Below, piece after piece: positions 43,863-53,343 of a stretch of DNA of 64,000 bases. Source of the stretch: Erythrobacteraceae bacterium (GTDB lineage Bacteria; Pseudomonadota; Alphaproteobacteria; Sphingomonadales; Sphingomonadaceae); assembly GCA_024642525.1 (NCBI GenBank), contig JAHEAX010000002.1, positions 181,309 through 245,308 of the forward strand. The letters run 5' to 3'. The position numbers were made by a program, and so were the translations under genes. How positions within the stretch are numbered: position 1 is the first letter of the stretch; every line of letters starts with the position of its first letter. Below the pieces are notes generated by a model. It made no database searches and was not told where the DNA came from. It saw only the letters and a list, made by a program, of their open reading frames with translations.

Positions 43863-44546
43863 GTGACTGACGCGGAAAACCGCGCACGCCATGTCGCGAT
43901 TATCATGGATGGTAATGGCCGCTGGGCCAAGAAGCGCCATTTGCCCCGCGCCATGGGGCACAAGCGCGGGGTGGAAGCCGTGCGCAAGCTTGTGCGCAGT
44001 GTTGAGCCGATGGGCATCGATTGCCTGACGCTGTATGCCTTTTCGAGTGAGAACTGGAAGCGACCTGAGGAAGAAATCTCCGACCTGATGGGGATGCTGC
44101 GCAAGTTCATCAAAAGCGATTTGCCAGAATTCATCGCCAATGATGTCCGCCTGAAGATTATCGGTGATTACAAGGCTTTGGAGCCTGACATTGTCGAGAT
44201 GCTTGAAGATGCCCTGGAAAAAACGTCTGGTGGCTCGCGCATTCTGGCTGTGGCGCTCAATTATGGTTCGCAGCAGGAAATTGCCCGCGCAGCCGCATTT
44301 GCGGCCAAAGCTGGCAAAGTGACGGTGGAAACCATTGCCGCGAACCTTTTTACCGCAGACTTGCCGCCGCTCGACCTGCTTATTCGCACGTCCGGCGAAG
44401 TGCGATTGTCGAACTTCCTGTTGTGGCAGGCCGCCTATGCGGAAATGAGTTTCCTTGATGTACTTTGGCCGGACTTTACGCCGGAACACCTGCAGGCAGC
44501 AATTGACGACTTTTCGCAAAGGGATCGCCGGTATGGCGGACGATAA
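43863..44546 (+). CDS. uppS: isoprenyl transferase (undecaprenyl diphosphate synthase)
   Basis: A 227-residue cis-prenyltransferase making the C55 lipid carrier for peptidoglycan and polysaccharide. Motifs: [20 protein letters not shown] with the catalytic Asp, [14 protein letters not shown], and the C-terminal [20 protein letters not shown]. The start is GTG at 43863. The last 14 bases overlap cdsA. Confidence 0.95.
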   Translation: MTDAENRARHVAIIMDGNGRWAKKRHLPRAMGHKRGVEAVRKLVRSVEPMGIDCLTLYAFSSENWKRPEEEISDLMGMLRKFIKSDLPEFIANDVRLKIIGDYKALEPDIVEMLEDALEKTSGGSRILAVALNYGSQQEIARAAAFAAKAGKVTVETIAANLFTADLPPLDLLIRTSGEVRLSNFLLWQAAYAEMSFLDVLWPDFTPEHLQAAIDDFSQRDRRYGGR

Positions 44547-45273
44547 TATGGCTGCACCAGCTGCCAGTGGCCAACCAGCGGCTTCGGCCAAGGGCAAGTC
44601 CGACCTCGGTGTCCGCGTGGCATCGGCGGTGGTTATGCTGGCCGTAGCGGGCGGTGCATTTTACCTTGGCGGGAGAGTGTTCGACACTTTCATTGCAGCA
44701 GTTGCCCTGGCCGCAATGGTCGAATTCGTCCTGCTGGTGGTGAAGGCAACGCGAAATGTTCCCTTTCGTCTGGCGGGCATTCTGGGCGGCGCGGTATATA
44801 TCGGCACTGCTGCCGTGGTGCTGGCGCAGCTCGATTCCTATTTCCTGTTTGCTGCGGTTGGCGCTGTGATCGCTACGGATACGGGCGCATATTTCTTTGG
44901 CCGCGCCATTGGCGGGCCCAAGATTGCCCCGCGCATTAGTCCGTCAAAGACATGGGCAGGCCTGTTTGGCGGCATGCTTTGCGCTGCGATCTGGCTCGGC
45001 CTTTGGGCAGGGACGTTCCATTTCATCGGCGGCAACGTGACCTTTGCCGATTTGATGGAGGCCATGTGGGAAGATGCACTTGGTGCTGCATTGATCGGCG
45101 CGATACTGGCCGTGGCCGCGCAGACGGGTGATTTCTTTGAAAGCTGGCTCAAGCGCAAGGCGGGGGTGAAAGACAGCTCGCGCCTTATACCGGGCCATGG
45201 CGGCGTTTTTGACCGTATCGACGGGCTGCTTCCGGTGGCAATCCTCGTCGGCGCGCTGAGTGTGCTGTTTTGA
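44533..45273 (+). CDS. cdsA: phosphatidate cytidylyltransferase
   Basis: A 246-residue membrane enzyme making CDP-diacylglycerol, precursor of phosphatidylserine and cardiolipin. About six to seven helices follow a polar Ala/Ser-rich N-terminus. The CdsA signature lies near the C-terminus ([20 protein letters not shown]). [14 protein letters not shown] is also typical. ATG at 44533 lies within the end of uppS and gives a normal start; a second ATG five codons later is possible. Overlap with dxr is 4 bases. Confidence 0.94.
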   Translation: MADDNMAAPAASGQPAASAKGKSDLGVRVASAVVMLAVAGGAFYLGGRVFDTFIAAVALAAMVEFVLLVVKATRNVPFRLAGILGGAVYIGTAAVVLAQLDSYFLFAAVGAVIATDTGAYFFGRAIGGPKIAPRISPSKTWAGLFGGMLCAAIWLGLWAGTFHFIGGNVTFADLMEAMWEDALGAALIGAILAVAAQTGDFFESWLKRKAGVKDSSRLIPGHGGVFDRIDGLLPVAILVGALSVLF

Positions 45274-46427
45274 CCGCGAGAACAATCTCCATCCTGGGGG
45301 CAACTGGGTCAGTCGGCGCGTCCACGCTCGATCTGATACGGCGCAATCCTGCTGACTGGCAGGTGGTCGCGCTGACTGCCAATTCCAGCGCAAGCGAACT
45401 GGCCGCGCTGGCCAGGGAATTTGACGCGCAAATCGCCATCGTCAGTGATGAGGCTCATTTGCCTTCATTGCGCGCGGAACTGTCTGGCACCGGTATCGAG
45501 GTTGCTGGCGGGCGCGAGGCGCTGTGCGAGGCAGCTTCGCGAAAGGTCGACCTGACGGTTGCGGCCATCGTGGGCTGTGCCGGCCTTGCACCTACCATGG
45601 CTGCGATAGAGCAGGGCGGAACCATTGCGCTCGCTAACAAGGAAGCGCTGGTATCTGCTGGCGACGTGATGACCGCCGCAGTGGCCGAACATGGCGCGAC
45701 ATTGCTGCCGGTCGATTCTGAACATAACGCTATTTTCCAGTGCCTTGCAGATAACTCTGTATCCGATGTGCGATGGATTACGCTGACTGCCAGTGGCGGC
45801 CCGTTCCGGACATGGTCTGCACAGCAGATTGCGGCGGCGACCCCTGCGCAGGCGGTGGCGCACCCCAATTGGGACATGGGCGCCAAGATCAGCGTAGATT
45901 CTGCCACAATGATGAACAAGGGCCTCGAATTCATCGAGGCGCATCACCTGTTCCCTGTCGGCCTGGACCGGCTGCGCATCGTGGTTCACCCGCAAAGTGT
46001 CATCCATTCAATGGTTGAATATCGGGACGGGTCGACCTTGGCCCAGCTTGGACCGTCTGACATGCGCGTGCCGATTGCATCATGCCTCGCCTGGCCACAG
46101 CGGATGAATACGCCGTGCGCCCCGCTGGATTTGCCGGCCATTGGCGAATTGAGCTTCTTTGCGCCGGACGAGGAACTTTTCCCCGCCACGCGACTTGCCC
46201 GCGAGGCAGTGCATCAGGGCGGAAGCGCGCCTGCCATCCTCAATGCCGCCAATGAAGTGGCGGTTGCGGCGTTTCTTGCTGGTAAGATAGCATTCACAAA
46301 GATTGCCGTAGTGGTGGAGGAATGCCTGCATCGCGATATACCTGCTGTGCCTGCCAGTCTTGCCGATGTGCTTGCGGCAGACAGTCTGGGCCGCGCGCAG
46401 GCGACTGAAATTCTGGAGACTTGCTGA
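45270..46427 (+). CDS. dxr: 1-deoxy-D-xylulose 5-phosphate reductoisomerase
   Basis: A 385-residue NADPH- and metal-dependent enzyme making methylerythritol phosphate in the MEP isoprenoid pathway. Motifs: [18 protein letters not shown] (NADPH fold), [27 protein letters not shown] (metal and substrate site) and [19 protein letters not shown]. The start appears to be TTG at 45270, overlapping the cdsA stop (TTGA), since no ATG or GTG lies before the Rossmann motif. It shares the operon with uppS, which uses the isoprenoid products. Confidence 0.95.
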   Translation: MTARTISILGATGSVGASTLDLIRRNPADWQVVALTANSSASELAALAREFDAQIAIVSDEAHLPSLRAELSGTGIEVAGGREALCEAASRKVDLTVAAIVGCAGLAPTMAAIEQGGTIALANKEALVSAGDVMTAAVAEHGATLLPVDSEHNAIFQCLADNSVSDVRWITLTASGGPFRTWSAQQIAAATPAQAVAHPNWDMGAKISVDSATMMNKGLEFIEAHHLFPVGLDRLRIVVHPQSVIHSMVEYRDGSTLAQLGPSDMRVPIASCLAWPQRMNTPCAPLDLPAIGELSFFAPDEELFPATRLAREAVHQGGSAPAILNAANEVAVAAFLAGKIAFTKIAVVVEECLHRDIPAVPASLADVLAADSLGRAQATEILETC

Positions 46428-47561
46428 GTGTTTGAATCTCCCCCTGTCTGGATGTGGCTGGTCGGCTTCGCGCTGGTTCTGGGTCCGCTCGTGACTTTGC
46501 ACGAGTTGGGCCATTATCTCGTCGGACGTATTTTCGGGATCAAGGCAGATGCTTTCTCGATCGGTTTCGGCAAGGAAATCGCCGGTTGGACAGACAAGCG
46601 CGGCACCCGCTGGAAGCTCTCCATGCTGCCACTGGGCGGCTATGTGCAGTTCAAGGGCGATATGAACCCCAGCAGCATGCCTGATGGCGAAGCACTGGAA
46701 GACGTTTCTGCGCAGGACCGCGAAGGCGTGTTCCATTTCAAACCCGTCTGGCAGCGCGCATTGGTGGTTCTTGCTGGCCCGATGATGAACCTACTCATCG
46801 CGCTGGCAATTTTCGCTGCGTTTTTCATGCTTTTCGGCAAGCCTGTCACGATTGACCCGACTGAAACCAATGTGGTCGGCAAATTTGCCGAACAGTCCGC
46901 TGCCCGTGACGGAGGCTTGGAAATAGGTGACCGCATCATTTCCATTGACGGTGAACCGGTTGCCGAATTCAAGGATATCATCGACCGCGTGATCATCTAC
47001 CCCGGCAGGACCGTGGGTGTGGGGGTCGAACGGGACGGTCAGAAACTGGTGGTGCCAGTCACGCTTTCGGATTCGGTCGAAAAAGACCAGTTCGGCAATG
47101 AATCCCGCGTTGGCCGGTTGGGCGTATTCTCCCAATCGCAGGAATACGTCTCTGTCGGCCCTGTCGAAGCGATGTATCTTTCAGTCGATCACAGTGTCGG
47201 GCTGGTCAGGATGATGGTCACCGGCCTTGGCCAGATCTTCACCGGAGACAGGTCTGTCCGCGAGTTGGGCGGGCCGATCAAGATTGCCAAATTTTCTGGC
47301 GAACAGTTAAGCCTGGGCGCATTGCCGTTCGCGAATTTCGTCGCACTGATTTCAATTAACTTGGCATTCATTAACCTCCTGCCAATCCCCGCTCTCGATG
47401 GCGGGCACCTGGTTTTTTATGCAGCCGAGGCCGTTCGTCGCAAACCCATTGGCCCTCGCGGTCAGGAAATGGCGTTCCGTGCGGGCATGGCGCTGGTGCT
47501 GATGCTCATGCTGTTCGTCACGGCAAATGACATCATCTCGCTCCCTATTTTCGGGGGCTAA
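46428..47561 (+). CDS. rseP: RseP-type site-2 zinc metalloprotease
   Basis: A 377-residue intramembrane protease. The catalytic HELGH is at residues 25-29 in the first helix, the PDZ domain is central (GLEIGDRIISIDGEPVAEF), and the second metal site NLLPIPALDGGHL is near the C-terminus. It cuts anti-sigma factors and cleared signal peptides within the membrane. GTG start directly after the dxr stop. One PDZ domain is obvious; a second is not clear. It lies 138 bases before bamA. Confidence 0.95.
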   Translation: MFESPPVWMWLVGFALVLGPLVTLHELGHYLVGRIFGIKADAFSIGFGKEIAGWTDKRGTRWKLSMLPLGGYVQFKGDMNPSSMPDGEALEDVSAQDREGVFHFKPVWQRALVVLAGPMMNLLIALAIFAAFFMLFGKPVTIDPTETNVVGKFAEQSAARDGGLEIGDRIISIDGEPVAEFKDIIDRVIIYPGRTVGVGVERDGQKLVVPVTLSDSVEKDQFGNESRVGRLGVFSQSQEYVSVGPVEAMYLSVDHSVGLVRMMVTGLGQIFTGDRSVRELGGPIKIAKFSGEQLSLGALPFANFVALISINLAFINLLPIPALDGGHLVFYAAEAVRRKPIGPRGQEMAFRAGMALVLMLMLFVTANDIISLPIFGG

Positions 47562-47699
47562 CTGGCGGCAGTTTTGACGGGAATTGTAAAAAGCGCGGGG
47601 GATGGCGCGCTGGATCGCTTGATTGGGGACACGGCATCGGGCACAGGGCGGCACTAAACCGTCCCGGCACGAAGCTGGTCTGGCGGTCTGGAAGAACAC

Positions 47700-50399
47700 A
47701 TGTTTAAATTGCACGGGATACCCGCGTCGATGAATGGACGGACAATGGCAGGCGACACGATCATGAAACCTGCCGCGCGGCTCGCGCTGGCTTTGCTGGG
47801 CGGCACAATGCTTGCCGGTATGCCTGCGTCAGTGTTGGCTCAGGATGCGGTGCAGCCTGCGGCAGAGGCTCAATTGCCCCAGTCGCTGCAGCAGCAGGAC
47901 GTTATCCAGTCGATTACCGTGGTGGGTGCAGAACGTCTCGAAGCGCAGACGATCCTCAGCTACATCCGGCTTCGCGTTGGCCAGCCCTATACCCAGGTCG
48001 ATGCCGACCAGGCGCTGAAAGACTTGGCAGCAACCGAGCTGTTCTCGAATTTCAGCATCCGCAATGATGGCGGCAACGTGGTTGTTGACGTGGTGGAAAA
48101 CCCGGTGATCAACCGCATCATCCTTGAAGGCAACAAGCGCCTCAAGAATGAAAAGATTGTCCCTGAAATCAAGCTGGCACCGCGCCAGATATTCACCCGT
48201 TCCAAGGTTCGCGCGGATGTTGCCCGCATTATCGAACTCTATAAGCGGCAGGGCCGCTTTGCCGCTTCGGTCGAACCGAAGATGGTGCAGCTGAGCCAGA
48301 ACCGCGTGGATATCGTCTTCGAAATCACCGAAGGCCCCAAATCCAAGGTCCGCCAGATTAACATCATCGGGAATGACGAGTTTTCCGACGGCAAGCTGCG
48401 CGGGGAAATGGTCACCAAGCAGGCCCGCCTGACGTCTTTCCTCAGCTCCAACACCAGCTACGACCCTGATCGCCTGGCGTTCGATCAGCAGAAGCTTCGC
48501 CAGTTCTACCTGACTGAAGGTTATGCCGATTTCCGCGTCGTTTCCGCCGTGGCCGAACTGACGCCGGACAAGCGCGACTTCATCATCACTTACGTGGTCG
48601 AGGAAGGGGAGCGTTACAAGTTCGGCAACGTGGCCGTGGACAGCCAGTTGCGCGATTTCGACAGCGAAGGCATGACCGGCAATCTGCCGATGAAGAGCGG
48701 CGACTGGTATAATGCCAAGTCGGTCGAAGACACGGTCGAGCAGATGAGCGAGCTTGCGGGGACATTTGGCTATGCGTTTGCCGACGTGCAGCCGAACTTC
48801 AACCGCAACAAGGAAGACCTCACGATGGACATTACATTTGTCCTTCGCGAGGCACCGCGCGTTTATGTCGAACGGCTGGACGTCAACGGCAATACGCTGA
48901 CGCAGGACAAGGTCATCCGCCGCGAATTCCGCCTGTCGGAAGGCGATGCGTTCAACTCCCTGCAGGTCAAACGTTCGGCCAACCGGATCAAGTCGCTTGG
49001 CTTCTTCCAGGAAAACTTCGAAGTCGAACAGAAGCCGGGCAGCCAGCCTGACCGGATCATTCTCGAAGCGAATGTCGAAGAACAGGCGACGGGCGAATTG
49101 CAGCTTTCGGCTGGCTTCTCCTCGATCGAGAACTTCATCCTGTCGGCATCCATCCGCCAGCGCAACTTCCGCGGGCGCGGCCAGACGATTGGCGCAAGCG
49201 TCAACTATTCGCGCTATTCGCGTTCGTTCAACCTGAGCTTTTCCGAACCTTATGTGTTCGACCGGAACATCTCGGCCGGTATCGATATCTATCGCCGCGA
49301 TCTCAACAGCTTCAACTATCTGAACAACAGCCGCAACACGACCTTCCAGCAGGCGACCACTGGTGCATCGATGCGTCTTGGCGTGCCGCTGACTGAATAT
49401 ATGTCGCTGATCGGCAGCTACACCTTCAACTATGACCAGATCTCGCTGAGCGAAAACCAGTTCTTCGCTGATCTCGACGGCGACGGTATCCGCACCTGCG
49501 AACCGCTGATTGCCGGCCGTTATCTTTGTGAGGCACTGGGCAACCGGACAAGTTCGATCCTGGGCGTCACGTTGGCCTATGATGCCACCGATAGCCGCTA
49601 CCGCCCGACGCGTGGCCGGTCTGCTTCTGTCAGCGCCGAATATGCCGGTCTAGGCGGAACGGTGAATTACCTGCGTGTTCGCGGCAAAGCGGCCCAGTAC
49701 TGGAATGTCTTTAACGGCTTCATCTTCTCGGTCACCGCAGAGGGCGGGTACATCAAGGGCCTGAATGGCGACGACGTGCGCCTCAACGACCGTTTCTTCC
49801 TGGGTGAACCGCAGATCCGCGGCTTTGACATTCGCGGCGTTGGTCCGCGTGTTCTGCGCCGCCAGATCATCGATGACGGTGAAGGCAACCCGGTTGTGGT
49901 CACAGACCGCAAGCAGGTCAGTGACGATGCCCTTGGCGGTAATGCCTATTACCTTGGCCGTGCCGAGCTGGAAATTCCGCTCGGTTCAGGCGCAAGTGAG
50001 CTGGGCCTCCGTCCATCCATCTACATGGACGTAGGCGCGCTGTTCGACGTGAAAGAGCCGCAATTGCAGCAGAGCCCGTTCCCAGGCGGTATCACCATCC
50101 AGTCGCGCAATGCTGACGGCGACCTGCTTTATTCCATTCCGGGCACCACCCCGATCCAGACCACCACATCACCCGATGATGGCATGGGTAATGCATATGA
50201 CCCCGTCCTCACGCAAATCGCCGGTCCGTTCGAGGAAGTCTTCCTTGGCGATTCGGCTGCCCCACGCATCACTATTGGTGTCGGGGTAAACTGGAACTCG
50301 CCATTCGGGCCGTTCCGTATCGATTTCGCCCACGCGCTGAAAACCCAGCCGGGCGATGACACCAAGAAATTCTCGTTCAACGTAGGAACACAATTCTAA
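47700..50399 (+). CDS. bamA: outer membrane protein assembly factor BamA
   Basis: An 899-residue Omp85 protein that inserts beta-barrel proteins into the outer membrane. A signal peptide (ending ASVLAQ) is followed by five POTRA domains (about 70-450), for example IQSITVVGAERLEAQTILSY and VYVERLDVNGNTLTQDKVIR. The C-terminal 16-strand barrel includes the GEPQIRGFDIRGVGPR block, where IRGF is the Omp85 VRGF-type motif, and ends in FSFNVGTQF. ATG at 47700 has the best ribosome site (GGAAG, 5 bases); ATG at 47763 would give a shorter signal peptide. Its stop overlaps ompH (TAATG). Confidence 0.95.
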   Translation: MFKLHGIPASMNGRTMAGDTIMKPAARLALALLGGTMLAGMPASVLAQDAVQPAAEAQLPQSLQQQDVIQSITVVGAERLEAQTILSYIRLRVGQPYTQVDADQALKDLAATELFSNFSIRNDGGNVVVDVVENPVINRIILEGNKRLKNEKIVPEIKLAPRQIFTRSKVRADVARIIELYKRQGRFAASVEPKMVQLSQNRVDIVFEITEGPKSKVRQINIIGNDEFSDGKLRGEMVTKQARLTSFLSSNTSYDPDRLAFDQQKLRQFYLTEGYADFRVVSAVAELTPDKRDFIITYVVEEGERYKFGNVAVDSQLRDFDSEGMTGNLPMKSGDWYNAKSVEDTVEQMSELAGTFGYAFADVQPNFNRNKEDLTMDITFVLREAPRVYVERLDVNGNTLTQDKVIRREFRLSEGDAFNSLQVKRSANRIKSLGFFQENFEVEQKPGSQPDRIILEANVEEQATGELQLSAGFSSIENFILSASIRQRNFRGRGQTIGASVNYSRYSRSFNLSFSEPYVFDRNISAGIDIYRRDLNSFNYLNNSRNTTFQQATTGASMRLGVPLTEYMSLIGSYTFNYDQISLSENQFFADLDGDGIRTCEPLIAGRYLCEALGNRTSSILGVTLAYDATDSRYRPTRGRSASVSAEYAGLGGTVNYLRVRGKAAQYWNVFNGFIFSVTAEGGYIKGLNGDDVRLNDRFFLGEPQIRGFDIRGVGPRVLRRQIIDDGEGNPVVVTDRKQVSDDALGGNAYYLGRAELEIPLGSGASELGLRPSIYMDVGALFDVKEPQLQQSPFPGGITIQSRNADGDLLYSIPGTTPIQTTTSPDDGMGNAYDPVLTQIAGPFEEVFLGDSAAPRITIGVGVNWNSPFGPFRIDFAHALKTQPGDDTKKFSFNVGTQF

Positions 50400-51082
50400 T
50401 GAAGAAATTTCTCAAGCCCGTTCTTGCAGCCGGTCTCGTGCTGACTGCTTCGGCTCCGATGTTTTCTGCACCAGTTGCAGCCCAGCAGATCGCGCAGGGC
50501 GTAGGCGTAGTCAGCCTGCCGGCAGTGGTCGCCAATTCCAACGCTTTCAAGATTGCCGAACAGCAGCGTCCGGTAACCTACAAGGCACAGCTCGATCAGG
50601 CCAATACGCGCCGCGACCAGCTGACCGCGCAGCTCAACCCGCTTTACGAAAAGTTCCGGACCGACCAGCAGGCCAATGTTTCCCAGGCAACGTTGCAGCA
50701 GCAGGCTGCGCAAATCCAGCAGCTTGAACAGGCTGGCCAGCGCGAACTGAACCAGATCATCCAGCCACTGGCCCTGAGCCGTGCCTATGTGCAGGAACAG
50801 ATCGAAGAACTGCTTGATGATGCGGTGCAGGCTGCAGCCAAGAAGAAGAACGTTTCGCTCATCCTCGATCCGTCGTCGGGTGTGGTTGTCTATGCTGATG
50901 CGAAATACAACATCACGCAGGACGTTGTGAACGAACTCAACACCCTGCTGCCTTCTGCTCAGCTGGTGCCGCCGCAGGGCTGGCTGCCACGCGAAGCGCG
51001 TCAGCAGCAGGAAGCTGCTGCAGCTGCACAGGCCGCCGCGCAGGGCACCGCGCCCGCTCCGGCACAGCCGCAGGGCCGCTAA
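50399..51082 (+). CDS. OmpH/Skp family periplasmic chaperone
   Basis: A 227-residue protein with a signal peptide (about 1-30, ending PVAAQQ) and a long helical coiled-coil middle rich in Gln and Lys ([20 protein letters not shown]). The tip region [14 protein letters not shown] resembles the Skp body domain. The C-terminal tail is Ala/Gln/Pro-rich. Skp holds unfolded outer-membrane proteins on the way to BamA, whose gene it overlaps by one base. In most proteobacteria lpxD follows; here fabZ follows directly. Confidence 0.9.
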   Translation: MKKFLKPVLAAGLVLTASAPMFSAPVAAQQIAQGVGVVSLPAVVANSNAFKIAEQQRPVTYKAQLDQANTRRDQLTAQLNPLYEKFRTDQQANVSQATLQQQAAQIQQLEQAGQRELNQIIQPLALSRAYVQEQIEELLDDAVQAAAKKKNVSLILDPSSGVVVYADAKYNITQDVVNELNTLLPSAQLVPPQGWLPREARQQQEAAAAAQAAAQGTAPAPAQPQGR

Positions 51083-51105
51083 GCAAGACCAACGGGGGCA
51101 GGGCA

Positions 51106-51585
51106 ATGAGCACACAAGACACATCAGGCGCAGCCGAAGCGCAGGCGTATGATATTCAGAAGGTGCTCAAGGCCCTGCCTCACCGTTACCCGATGCTGCT
51201 GGTCGATCGTGTCCAGTCGCTGACCGCCGGTGAAGAAATTCACGCGGTAAAGGCTGTCAGCTTCAACGAGGAATTTTTCCAGGGCCATTTCCCTGGCCGG
51301 CCAATCATGCCCGGTGTCCTCCAGATCGAAGCGCTGGCTCAGGCTGCCGGCATTCTTGCAGTGGAAACGCTTGGCCTCGCAGGTAGCGGCAAGCTGGTTT
51401 ATTTCATGGCGATCGAGAACGCGAAATTCCGCGCGCCGGTGGAACCGGGTTACCTTCTCGACCTCAAGGCGGGCTTTGTCCAGCAGCGCGCGAAGGTGTG
51501 CAAGTTCTGGGGCAAGGCTTCGATTGACGGCAAGACGACCTGCGAAGTGAATTTCACTGCGATGATCGCCGATCCGCCTGCCTGA
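51106..51585 (+). CDS. fabZ: 3-hydroxyacyl-ACP dehydratase FabZ
   Basis: A 159-residue hot-dog-fold enzyme dehydrating 3-hydroxyacyl-ACP in fatty acid elongation. The catalytic His and Glu lie in [20 protein letters not shown], preceded by [13 protein letters not shown]. It is 23 bases after ompH. lpxA and lpxB, the usual followers, are absent; rpmE comes next after 132 bases. Confidence 0.95.
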   Translation: MSTQDTSGAAEAQAYDIQKVLKALPHRYPMLLVDRVQSLTAGEEIHAVKAVSFNEEFFQGHFPGRPIMPGVLQIEALAQAAGILAVETLGLAGSGKLVYFMAIENAKFRAPVEPGYLLDLKAGFVQQRAKVCKFWGKASIDGKTTCEVNFTAMIADPPA

Positions 51586-51717
51586 CAGTCGCCGGCGACA
51601 TGGCACCAGCTAAGGCTTGCCAAACACGGCGCTGGCCCCTATTGGGCCGCCTTTCCAGTTTACCTATTACCAATGCAAGGCCGGTCGGAACCGGCCACCC
51701 GCACGGAGAATACCGCC

Positions 51718-51942
51718 ATGAAGGCCGATACCCATCCTGATTACCACACCATCACCGTCAAGATGACCGATGGCACCGAATTCCAGACCCGTTCCACCTG
51801 GGGCAGCGAAGGCGATACGATGACCCTCGACATCGACCCGACGAGCCACCCGGCATGGACCGGCGGCAAGCAGCAGCTTCAGGAAGGCGGCCGCGTTGCC
51901 CAGTTCAACAAGCGTTTCGGCGGTCTTTCGCTCAAGAAATAA
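51718..51942 (+). CDS. rpmE: 50S ribosomal protein L31 (zinc-free form)
   Basis: A 74-residue L31 protein ([36 protein letters not shown] and [12 protein letters not shown]). It has no cysteine, so it is the type without the zinc ribbon. ATG at 51718 follows a CGGAGAA site; upstream in-frame codons contain a GGCCGGTCGGAACCGGCC palindrome and are probably leader. Confidence 0.94.
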   Translation: MKADTHPDYHTITVKMTDGTEFQTRSTWGSEGDTMTLDIDPTSHPAWTGGKQQLQEGGRVAQFNKRFGGLSLKK

Positions 51943-51981
51943 GAGCGATTACGAGTTAGGCAGCCGCAAGGTTGCTTTTGG

Positions 51982-52010
51982 AAGGGCGGTCCGACGGGGC
52001 CGCCCTTTTT
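51982..52010 (+). terminator. intrinsic terminator after rpmE
   Basis: AAGGGCGGTCC pairs with GGGCCGCCCTT over 11 bp (one G-T) around a GACG loop, and the T run ends at 52010. In reverse it may also stop the convergent DksA-like transcript. Confidence 0.88.
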
Positions 52011-52049
52011 CGTTCAATCGCCAGCTTCACGGTAAGAGAAGAGGGCGGT

Positions 52050-52373
52050 TCAGCCCTCCGATGCGCATTCGATGCAGCGTGTGGCGATAGGGCGCGCTTC
52101 CAGCCGCTTGAGGCCGATTTCCTTGCCGCATTTGGCACAGCGCCCGTAGGTTCCGTTTTCGATTCTCATCAAAGCGAGGCGTATTTGCTGGATTTCGTTG
52201 CGCAGAACTTCATCTACGCCTGCCAGTGCCTCGTCATCGGCAAGGTCAATTGCCTGTTCTTCCCAGTCCTTGTCCAGCGGGTGTCGCAGATCATCTTCGA
52301 TTACCTCTGCGCGATCTATCAGGTCATCAAGACGGCTGCGCAGCTGATCTGCAATCTGGCTGTAATCGGACAT
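52050..52373 (-). CDS. TraR/DksA family zinc-finger protein
   Basis: A 107-residue DksA-like protein. An acidic coiled-coil N-terminal half (about 1-70) is followed by a four-cysteine zinc finger with Cys79, Cys82, Cys100 and Cys103 (CAKCGKEIGLKRLEARPIA, then CIEC). DksA-type proteins enter the RNA polymerase secondary channel and alter initiation. It is shorter than classical DksA (about 150), so it belongs to the short DksA2/TraR-like group. It starts 3 bases after the 2OG oxygenase stop, so the two form an operon. Confidence 0.9.
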   Translation of the reverse strand: MSDYSQIADQLRSRLDDLIDRAEVIEDDLRHPLDKDWEEQAIDLADDEALAGVDEVLRNEIQQIRLALMRIENGTYGRCAKCGKEIGLKRLEARPIATRCIECASEG

Positions 52374-52376
52374 AAT

Positions 52377-53036
52377 CTACCCCCAAGGTTTTTCGCGGTA
52401 CCATTTGGTAATAACATATTTGAGGCCCTTGCGGACCCTCATGCCATGATGAAGCGTGAACGGGTTTACGCTGCCGTCGGGCCTGCGGTTGTTCCAGCAT
52501 AGAATCTTGCCGGTTTCGGGCTGGAAAATCTTGTTTATCGCCTTGAAACGCGTGCCTCCTCCGCTCTTAACTTGGTTGAGATAGACCATGAAGGTCCAGG
52601 TCCGCTGGCCAGCCTGTGCGCAATATTTGTCATAGTCAGGCCCGCCGGGCGTGAAATAGTCCGTATGGGGCTTGAATTCCTGTCCGACATCATATCGCTG
52701 GCCCTGCACAGGCTCGCCCAGCTCGTGTGCAATGCCGGCAATTGCGAAAAGCCGTTCCTCCAGCTCTGCCACGGCCCCCTCGTCGGCATCGAGGTCGCAA
52801 GTCTCGCTCGTGCGGAAGTACCGATCGCCATTGTCATCTGCGATGGTGGATGGGCGGCGGCCCGAATCAATCAATCGAATCAATGCCTCGCACAAGGACG
52901 GCGCGAGGAAATCGCGGAGCTGGAACATTTCCATCCGGTCTGTCGGCACGCGTTGCATGCCGCGCAGGGACAGCAATCGGGCTGCTACAGATTCGCAACG
53001 CTGATTCACGGATTTTATTGATACCTGCGAAGGCAC
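52377..53036 (-). CDS. 2OG-Fe(II) oxygenase (prolyl 4-hydroxylase-like)
   Basis: About 219 residues with the double-stranded beta-helix fold of P4Hc domains. Iron ligands: the H-x-D of FKPHTDYFTPGG and the distal His of TLHHGMRVRKG; the Lys of RKGLKYVITKWYREKPW should bind 2-oxoglutarate. GQRTWTFMVYLNQV and GGGTRFKAI are typical core strands. The substrate may be a protein or small-molecule proline; it is unknown. The start is uncertain: GTG at 53036, with GTG 53009 and ATG 52958 as alternatives. Confidence 0.88.
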   Translation of the reverse strand: MPSQVSIKSVNQRCESVAARLLSLRGMQRVPTDRMEMFQLRDFLAPSLCEALIRLIDSGRRPSTIADDNGDRYFRTSETCDLDADEGAVAELEERLFAIAGIAHELGEPVQGQRYDVGQEFKPHTDYFTPGGPDYDKYCAQAGQRTWTFMVYLNQVKSGGGTRFKAINKIFQPETGKILCWNNRRPDGSVNPFTLHHGMRVRKGLKYVITKWYREKPWG

Positions 53037-53200
53037 TCAGAGCAAGCGTTGTAATAATCTTACGTCAAAGCCGCGTTGACGCAGTTTTTACTTCCCAAAT
53101 GCAGGAACCTATGCAACAGGCTCGCCGCCTTACGGGAAGCGACTTGACCGTTGCTCCGTTAAGTCTATCAGCCCCGCATCACGGCATTTTCGGGGCCTGT

Positions 53201-53278
53201 GGCGATCGTAGCTCAGTTGGTTAGAGCGCCGGTTTGTGGTACCGGAGGTCGGGGGTTCGAGACCCCTCGATCGCCCCA
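53201..53278 (+). tRNA. tRNA-His (anticodon GTG)
   Basis: The cloverleaf has acceptor GCGATCG with CGATCGC, an extra 5' G at 53201 facing C73 (the histidine identity pair), a D-arm AGCTCAGTTGGTTAGAGC, an anticodon loop TTGTGGT giving GTG, a T-arm GGGGTTCGAGACCCC and an encoded CCA. Confidence 0.97.
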
Positions 53279-53343
53279 TTTTCCCGATATGTGGTCCGTG
53301 ACACCTAGCGCGGCATTGCCCGCGCGATATCGGGGCGTGACTG

